Positions 58,814 through 64,000 of a DNA stretch of 64,000 nt are shown here, piece after piece; the first letter of the stretch is position 1, and every line of letters starts with the position of its first letter. Below the pieces are notes generated by a model. It had not been told where the DNA came from. It ran no database searches and was given only the letters and a program-made list of their open reading frames with translations. This DNA is from Ktedonospora formicarum (GTDB lineage: Bacteria > Chloroflexota > Ktedonobacteria > Ktedonobacterales > Ktedonobacteraceae). The position numbers and the translations under genes are program-made. The stretch spans positions 186,001 through 250,000 of the forward strand of contig NZ_BNJF01000007.1 in the NCBI RefSeq assembly GCF_016587355.1. Direction: 5' to 3'.

Positions 58814-60499
58814 TTATGGTTGTTGCGCCTGCCTTCGTAGCAGACGCCCCTTAAACTGAGCATTGCCTAGAATACCGCCAAGAAGGCCAAGCACAAAGGC
58901 AATAACGACGCCTCCTATAATCCAGATAAGCAGGGGGCTACCTTGTTGTCCATTCGTTGCCGCCTGCGTCTGACGTCTGAGGAACTCAGGGAAAACCTCT
59001 TGCCAAACACGTCCGGCAGTTCCTGGTTCTGCGTTACCCTTTGGCATATGTTGGGCCCAACGCACCACAATACCAACTAACAGCACACACCAGAAAACCA
59101 GGGTGCTATTAATGCCCGTCCATAAACCCGCCCAGGCTCCTCGTAACGCGGCCCCACCGCGTGAGGTTGTAATGAAGCCCGCAAAGACATAGAACATAAA
59201 GCCCATCAGGATAGCCAGATAAAAGTACTCCTCGCGTGGATAGAAGAGAATGAGGAGAGCGGATAAGATGCCCTGCACAATTCCCCACAGGCATCCCTGA
59301 TTAAAAGGGTGGGGAGCTGAATGAGGAGTAGGTATTCTTTGAGCCTGCCTCCCAGGTCCGGCCGCGACCCCGCTCTGGGCGTGGGGGCCTCCCTGTCCCG
59401 CAAATTGTTGCCCATGTGGCTGTTGCGCGCGCGGCCACTGGGCCTGAACTTGAGGCGGACGCTGCACGGGGGCAGGAGAGCGCTTCTGCGCTGGTGGAGT
59501 AGGTGGAGGAGCAGGCAATGTAAGCTTAGGTTGAGCACCACTATAGCCGGGAGAGGAAACTGGTCCCCCTGGCTGAGGTACAGTACTTCCAGCTTGCCAC
59601 GATGTCACAGCAAAGGTCGCGTCAGAATGGGCCGTTGCAAAATTGGGGTCACGAAGCGCGCGGGCAAACTCCGCCATACTTGCGAAGCGATCTTCAGCGC
59701 GTATAGAGAGCGCTTTGAGCAGCATATTCTCCATATGCGTCGAGAGCGATGGATTAAGCTGACGTGGTGGAATCAGGTGATCTTGAAGGCTACGATTGAT
59801 GGCTGGAGGAGGCAAGCGATTAGTCAAGAGTAGGTACATAGTCGCCGCCATCGAATAGATGTCGGACTGCGGACCTGTTCGTCCGGTATATTGCTCAAGT
59901 GGACTAAAACCAGCCGTGACGGCTTTCACCAGCGTTTGTGTCTCCTGGCCCGGCTGATACAGCTTGGTCAGGCCAAAATCAACGAGTACGGTCGTCTGCT
60001 CAGGAGTCAGAATAATATTGCCGGGCTTAATATCACGATGAATAATAGCTGGATTGCGACTATGCAGTTCTTGCAACACATCCATAATAGGTAATAACCA
60101 GGTGCAGACCTCCTGCTCGCTACATGGTCCATTGGCAACCTGGTGAGGTTCTTGCTCACCAACATAGCCTCCAGAGACACGGCTCTTCAGAAGGTCTAGT
60201 AAATTTCGCCCCTCAATCAACTGCATGACCAGATAAAAGCGCCCATTCGCTTCCAGGGCATCGTAGACTTCTGGTAGGTGTGCGTTTCGCACCGTAAATA
60301 GCACGCCAGCTTCCATCAACCCTTGCCGCCGCGCCATCGGGGTAACATCGTATGTTTCTTTAATAGCACATGGGCGATTGTTCTCGCTCGTATCGATTCC
60401 ACGATATACCGCTCCAAATCCTCCACTATTAATCAATGGGCCCACAACATAGTGGCCCCCAATAATCGTTCCCTGTGCCAATGCCAATGGCAAGCTCAT
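58814..60499 (-). CDS. Serine/threonine protein kinase with C-terminal membrane helices
   Basis: 561 residues. The kinase domain spans about 15-280: glycine loop NSGGFGAVY, ATP lysine Lys47 (CAIKE), catalytic HRDIKPGN (Asp156) and DFG (Asp174); the activation segment is short. A Pro/Gln-rich linker (about 300-390) leads to four predicted membrane helices (LSALLILFYPR..., YLAILMGFMFYVFAGFI, GINSTLVFWCVLLVGIVV, LIWIIGGVVIAFVLGLLGGILG). This integral-membrane arrangement is typical of Ktedonobacterial kinases. No external sensor domain is evident. It is divergent from the sigma factor. Confidence 0.92.
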   Translation of the reverse strand: MSLPLALAQGTIIGGHYVVGPLINSGGFGAVYRGIDTSENNRPCAIKETYDVTPMARRQGLMEAGVLFTVRNAHLPEVYDALEANGRFYLVMQLIEGRNLLDLLKSRVSGGYVGEQEPHQVANGPCSEQEVCTWLLPIMDVLQELHSRNPAIIHRDIKPGNIILTPEQTTVLVDFGLTKLYQPGQETQTLVKAVTAGFSPLEQYTGRTGPQSDIYSMAATMYLLLTNRLPPPAINRSLQDHLIPPRQLNPSLSTHMENMLLKALSIRAEDRFASMAEFARALRDPNFATAHSDATFAVTSWQAGSTVPQPGGPVSSPGYSGAQPKLTLPAPPPTPPAQKRSPAPVQRPPQVQAQWPRAQQPHGQQFAGQGGPHAQSGVAAGPGRQAQRIPTPHSAPHPFNQGCLWGIVQGILSALLILFYPREEYFYLAILMGFMFYVFAGFITTSRGGAALRGAWAGLWTGINSTLVFWCVLLVGIVVRWAQHMPKGNAEPGTAGRVWQEVFPEFLRRQTQAATNGQQGSPLLIWIIGGVVIAFVLGLLGGILGNAQFKGRLLRRQAQQP

Positions 60500-60971
60500 A
60501 TGCCCGTCCAGAGCCTTTCTTCGTTTTTGTTCTCGTTGAACAGAGCGCCCCGTCCCGCCAGAGAAGGTGGCACCTTACCTATCCTTCGAGTGAGGATGGA
60601 TATATCCAGAAGCCTTCCGCTCTGCAATGTTGTCTCTCCACAAGAGAACGCTCCACCACCCCCAATCCTCGCATAGCGACGGATACATTTTCACTAGAAG
60701 AGATGCCTGCATCATATTCTACGATAGAGACAAAGCTTCAGTTACAATGTTTCGTTATAGTCACAGACATAGAGCAAGATATCAACCTATCTCAACTGAA
60801 AACAGATTTCAGCTTTTCCTCCAGATGAGCCTCGGCCACCCCAGCAAGCCTTGAGAGCCAGGAGAGAAGCGATAAACATAAGTACCAGGCCATCTCACTC
60901 AAGATCCTTCCGAGAGAGAGCTTGCGCTATGACTATCAGAATTGGAATACCTTAAAGCAGAGCGTTATTGC

Positions 60972-60999
60972 TTGCAATAAGCCACACGTATGATACAAT
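60972..60999 (+). promoter_or_regulatory. Promoter of the sigma-factor gene
   Basis: TTGCAA (60972-60977), 16-base spacer, TACAAT (60994-60999). Expected start of RNA near 61006 gives a leader of about 25 bases with no clear Shine-Dalgarno sequence. Confidence 0.65.
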
Positions 61000-61007
61000 A
61001 AGCCACA
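60975..61007. promoter_or_regulatory. 12-bp direct repeats overlapping -35 and -10 of the sigma promoter
   Basis: CAATAAGCCACA at 60975-60986 and again at 60996-61007, exactly 21 bases apart (two helical turns). The first overlaps the -35 and the second overlaps the -10, as expected for a repressor or activator binding tandemly on one face. Confidence 0.5.
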
Positions 61008-61030
61008 AAGACTGATCTGATCTTACAAGC

Positions 61031-61981
61031 ATGTTGCAGGAAGAAAAGAGCAAGCACTTGGAACGAAATGTGATGTTTGATGCTGATCATAACCGTGAAA
61101 AAACGGCAGACACTGAACGCGAAGTGATACAAGAGGCTGAGATTGGAACACTCGCGCAAAGCGACAGTTTACGTCTCTACCTCCGCGAAATCTCGCGTAT
61201 CTCTCTGCTTTCAGCTTCCAGTGAAGCGCGCCTCGCTGAACGCGCGGAGAACGGCGATAAAGAAGCTAGAAACCACCTCATTGAAGCGAATCTGCGACTG
61301 GTAGTAAGCATAGCCAAGAAATACGTTGGTCAGGGGCTCTCTCTTGAAGACTTAATTGGCGAAGGAAATATCGGTCTTATTCGCGCGGTCACTAAATTCG
61401 ACTATCGGAAAGGCTTCCGTTTCTCCACTTATGCGACTTGGTGGATCAAGCAAGCCATCACGCGCGCAATCCTCGAAGGAACACGTGTCGTTCGCCTTCC
61501 TGTTTATATCATGGAAGAAGTCATGCGTGTCAAAAGAACGACCCGCCAGCTTTATCAAGAGCTTGGTCGCGAGCCAACCCCTGAAATTATTGGCGAGCGC
61601 CTGGGTATGACGTCCGAACGTGTGAGTGAGCTTCTCATCTGGGCGGAGAAGGTCTTCTCTCTGGATGCTCCGCTATCGGAGGAAGAGGAGAATACACTAG
61701 GCGATATCATTGAAGATGTTCGTGAGCGCGGACCAATGGAGATTACGGATCAACAGCTCTTACGCGAAGAGATTCGTAAGGTTCTTGGGCAATTGACCGT
61801 ACGTGAGCGTCAGGTCATTGAGCTACGCTTCGGACTCCTTGATGACCATGACCATACATTAGAAGAGGTTGGTAAGAAGCTCAAAGTCACACGCGAACGT
61901 GTGCGCCAGATCGAGGAACGAGCCATCCGTAAGTTGCGCCATCCACAGGCTAGCAGAATCTTGAAGGACTATCTCGACTAG
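61031..61981 (+). CDS. Primary-type sigma-70 factor (SigA/RpoD-like group)
   Basis: 316 residues: sigma region 1.2 (DSLRLYLREISRISLLS), region 2 with DLIGEGNIGLIRAVTKFDYRKGFRFSTYATWWIKQAITRA (core binding and -10 recognition), region 3 and region 4 (LREEIRKVLGQLTVRERQVIELRFGL ... TLEEVGKKLKVTRERVRQIEERAIRKLRHP). The WWIRQAI-type and RQIE motifs are group 1/2 features. It lacks a long region 1.1, so it may be the housekeeping factor of this phylum or a group 2 paralogue. The start is uncertain (ATG at 61073 also possible). A kinase gene follows in the same direction after a long terminator. Confidence 0.93.
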   Translation: MLQEEKSKHLERNVMFDADHNREKTADTEREVIQEAEIGTLAQSDSLRLYLREISRISLLSASSEARLAERAENGDKEARNHLIEANLRLVVSIAKKYVGQGLSLEDLIGEGNIGLIRAVTKFDYRKGFRFSTYATWWIKQAITRAILEGTRVVRLPVYIMEEVMRVKRTTRQLYQELGREPTPEIIGERLGMTSERVSELLIWAEKVFSLDAPLSEEEENTLGDIIEDVRERGPMEITDQQLLREEIRKVLGQLTVRERQVIELRFGLLDDHDHTLEEVGKKLKVTRERVRQIEERAIRKLRHPQASRILKDYLD

Positions 61982-62031
61982 CAGACAAATCGCGAACGAT
62001 ATGCACTCGCATATTGATGCATTTGCCAGAT

Positions 62032-62089
62032 ATTGATACCCATCGAGAAAGGGGCCCGGGTTCGGGCCCCTTTCTCGATGGGTATCAAT
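62032..62089 (+). terminator. Long terminator after the sigma-factor gene
   Basis: Perfect 27-base inverted repeat (62032-62058 and 62063-62089) with a 4-base loop GGTT, rich in GC, 50 bases beyond the stop. Plus-strand tail TACCCTATTTTAAAG. Confidence 0.8.
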
Positions 62090-62265
62090 TACCCTATTTT
62101 AAAGCAATTCTCTACTCTCCATAAATTTTTTTCCAATCAGCTTTCTTTAATAATTTTGCAGGTACTTTCTTCTTCATCCTCTAGATTTTCTGCTTTTGTA
62201 CGTCTATTGAAATGGGAATATTCTCATTTGCGTCCACGGCCCTTAAAAGAGGAGCGAAATTTTCT

Positions 62266-63423
62266 ATGAATGAATTAACCGGTCAGAGCCTTGGTGGCTT
62301 TTTGTTGGAAGAAGAGATTGGGCGAGGCTCAATGGGGGTTGTCTATCGGGGTAGGCAGATCGCTCTTGGGCGCGAAGTCGCTATTAAAGTACTACCAAAA
62401 GCATTAGCACGCGATGCTTCCTATGTAGCTCGCTTTATCCGCGAGGCCCAGATTATCGCAGGCCTCAATCACCCGAATATCATCCACATTTATGATGCAG
62501 GCCAATCTCATAAGCTCCTCTACTTCGCGATGGAATATGTGCAGGGACCAACGCTAGCTAGCTTGCTTCACTTGGATCAGATCATCCCACAGCACCTCGC
62601 AGCCGAGTATGCCGCGCAAATCGCGGATGCCCTGTATGTGGCATATAGTGAACGCAATGTGATCCATCGTGACATCAAGCCAGAGAACCTGATGCTAGAT
62701 CGCTGGGGCAAGATTAAGGTAACGGATTTTGGCCTGGCACGCGCACCGGGACATCAGCAAATCACAGCTACAAAGACCCTGGTTGGCAGCATCTATTACT
62801 CCTCTCCAGAACAGATTTGGGGCAAGACCCTGGACAATCGCAGCGACATTTATGCACTAGGCGTTGTCCTCTACGAAATGGTGACAGGTCTTCGCCCTTT
62901 CACAGGGCGTACAATGCCTGAACTCACGCAAAACATTATCAATGGCTCACCTCAACCTCCAAGATTACACAATCCCTCCCTCTCTCCCGAACTGGAGGAG
63001 GTCATTTTGACCGCACTCGCGTTAGATCGCGATCAACGCTTCGCTGATGCTGGAGATATGGCAAGTGAGCTACGCATGCTACACCTTGCCGCTCCTATCC
63101 CTCCAACGCATACACCGCGCCTGCGCACGCCAGTGCAGCTACCAAAGCGCCCCTCCGCGCAACGCCTCGACTATACAACGATAGATCTTCAGCAAACTGC
63201 ACCCACGCCGACACCAGCATCTATGAAGAACAGTGGCAGCGATCTACCAAGCTTCCCACAACACCCGGTAGATACACAACCTATCCAGAGGAGCATACAG
63301 GACCTCCCCTCTCAGGAGAGAGAGAATGATCCTTACCGCACCGTGCCTGAGTTAGAGGCTTCCCCCAAGGAGGCGCAACAGCACTGGTGGGGAAAGTTCT
63401 TTAAAGCACCTCAGAGACCATAA
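62266..63423 (+). CDS. Serine/threonine protein kinase, soluble
   Basis: 385 residues from the ATG at 62266, preceded by GAGGAG; the frame from 62212 is less likely. Kinase domain about 8-270: GRGSMGVVYRG glycine loop, Lys41 (VAIKVLPK), HRDIKPEN with Asp136, DFGLA with Asp154, and SPEQIWG in the activation region. The C-terminal tail (about 280-385) is Pro/Thr/Gln-rich and disordered, ending in WWGKFFKAPQRP, and has no membrane segment. It may phosphorylate partners such as the gene product just downstream; this is inference from adjacency. Confidence 0.92.
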   Translation: MNELTGQSLGGFLLEEEIGRGSMGVVYRGRQIALGREVAIKVLPKALARDASYVARFIREAQIIAGLNHPNIIHIYDAGQSHKLLYFAMEYVQGPTLASLLHLDQIIPQHLAAEYAAQIADALYVAYSERNVIHRDIKPENLMLDRWGKIKVTDFGLARAPGHQQITATKTLVGSIYYSSPEQIWGKTLDNRSDIYALGVVLYEMVTGLRPFTGRTMPELTQNIINGSPQPPRLHNPSLSPELEEVILTALALDRDQRFADAGDMASELRMLHLAAPIPPTHTPRLRTPVQLPKRPSAQRLDYTTIDLQQTAPTPTPASMKNSGSDLPSFPQHPVDTQPIQRSIQDLPSQERENDPYRTVPELEASPKEAQQHWWGKFFKAPQRP

Positions 63424-63539
63424 AGCCGCTCTACAAGCTCCCGGTAATCATACTACGTGCAAGTCTATAGTTTGCGCACATAGCTATAACTAAAACAGAG
63501 CACCACTCCCCTTTATAAGGACTATAGGCAGTAGAAAAG

Positions 63540-64000
63540 ATGATTACCAGGAGCACACCAGACGATCCAACGCCTGGTTCGCAAACAATCAATACAAATC
63601 AGAATAGAGAATGCCAGCCACCAACCGTTCAAGAAGCGTTGGCGCTCCTGCTTGCATCCGATACGGATTATCATACCCGCGTGCAGGTCACACGACGCCT
63701 CGCGCGTTGTGGTCCTTCTATTTTGTCTCTTGTACTCTCTATGCTGAGTGATGCTCAGGAGATTCTCAAGCCAGCATGGCCCTGGTGGCCCCCTCAATAT
63801 GAACATTGCAGCCGCTTGCTCGCGAATCTCAGTCAGAAGACCCGCCTTCGCCTGGATGAACTTCTGCATCATCCTTCACTCGTAGGTCCGGCGGGACCTG
63901 TGCTCTGGATCAGCGCTATCGAAGCCACAGCCCATCTGACAACCAACTACGAAGACCTGCTCAGAAACGGACTTGCTTCACCCTGGCATACTGTGCGTTA
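63540..64000 (+). CDS. Partial hypothetical protein, possible helical-repeat, cut by window end
   Basis: An open frame of 153 complete codons runs off the window, starting with ATG at 63540 (MITRSTPDDPTPGSQ). Residues 28-150 have alternating hydrophobic helices (TVQEALALLLASDTDYHTRVQVTRRLARCGPSILSLVLSML and later VLWISAIEATAHL), which resembles HEAT-repeat units but without clear 30-residue periodicity. WPWWPPQYEHC is an aromatic-rich loop. It sits 116 bases after the kinase gene, so may be a kinase-linked protein. A weak AAAAG precedes the ATG. Coding status is likely; family not certain. Confidence 0.55.
   Translation, partial: MITRSTPDDPTPGSQTINTNQNRECQPPTVQEALALLLASDTDYHTRVQVTRRLARCGPSILSLVLSMLSDAQEILKPAWPWWPPQYEHCSRLLANLSQKTRLRLDELLHHPSLVGPAGPVLWISAIEATAHLTTNYEDLLRNGLASPWHTVR

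Larger units (their letters stand above)
60500..61030. other. Divergent regulatory region between kinase and sigma factor
   Basis: No gene supported. It contains the sigma-factor promoter (60972-60999) and the 12-bp direct repeats described separately. The rest, AT-moderate, shows no clear promoter for the kinase. Confidence 0.45.

Noticed and set aside
60475..60828. Open frames between kinase and sigma factor
   Set aside because: They overlap the kinase start and show no coding character; the region is better read as regulatory.
1..64000. CRISPR array, prophage, integrase, transposase gene or rRNA
   Set aside because: No regularly spaced repeats, phage genes, transposase or rRNA-like sequence were seen in the window.

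Overview
The window looks like chromosomal DNA of a filamentous, actinomycete-like Chloroflexota, most likely class Ktedonobacteria. This is inferred from gene content, not from a marker gene: moderate GC, zinc-ribbon and Ser/Thr-kinase membrane proteins, a GAF-PAS class III cyclase, an F420-type luciferase-like oxidoreductase, a CysO/Mec-type cysteine cluster, a GH57 glucanotransferase and DUF4397/CAP-domain exported proteins. There is no rRNA operon, phage, CRISPR array or transposase gene. Many genes start with GTG or TTG, ribosome binding sites are often GGAGG-like, and several promoters read TTGACA-N17-TAnnnT, so the housekeeping sigma factor is conventional.

Layout. 0.1-10 kb: a small hypothetical protein, a zinc-ribbon membrane protein, a FAD/NAD oxidoreductase, a DtxR-type metal regulator, a Nudix hydrolase, a MarR regulator upstream of an MFS exporter, and a glycosyltransferase-39-like gene split by a frameshift. 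10.3-13.3 kb: a four-gene sulfur-carrier cysteine operon (rhodanese-ThiF, CysO-like, CysM-like, JAMM protease) behind a strong promoter. 13.6-24.9 kb: HEAT-repeat protein, a lone xanthine-dehydrogenase-type molybdenum subunit, MetY, a CoA-binding protein with a PD-(D/E)XK protein, a 67-residue protein, Gfo/Idh/MocA dehydrogenase, a lone Zn/Mn-type ABC ATPase, an LLM oxidoreductase and a Tic20-like membrane protein. 25-36.9 kb: tRNA-His, CysE, nucleoside hydrolase, a phosphofructokinase overlapping phosphopentomutase, GNAT enzymes, phosphomannomutase, SucCD and an HDAC-like deacetylase. 36.9-49.2 kb: GAF-PAS-cyclase, NAD(P)-binding epimerase-like protein, a two-component pair, GH57 enzyme, class I amidotransferase, PP2C phosphatase and a CAP lipoprotein. 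49.2-64 kb: FtsH, DUF554 protein, DUF4397 protein, S9 peptidase, a frameshifted Tex, a membrane Ser/Thr kinase divergent from a primary-type sigma factor, a soluble Ser/Thr kinase, and a gene cut by the window end.

How genes work together. Sulfur assimilation is the clearest theme: CysE, the CysM/CysO/Mec/ThiF-rhodanese set and MetY all lie within 16 kb. The nucleoside hydrolase, phosphofructokinase and phosphopentomutase form a ribose/nucleoside salvage neighbourhood. Signalling genes (cyclase, two kinases, PP2C, histidine kinase and response regulator, sigma factor) are numerous.

Points worth a second look: the CysO-like carrier ends GGR instead of GG beside a JAMM protease; two long genes (GT39-like and tex) are each broken by one missing base in a short G or C run; a 52-bp perfect palindrome follows metY; a small dispersed family of elements with CATTCGCC/GGCGAATG inverted ends occurs in intergenic DNA; 12-bp direct repeats 21 bp apart overlap the sigma-factor promoter.
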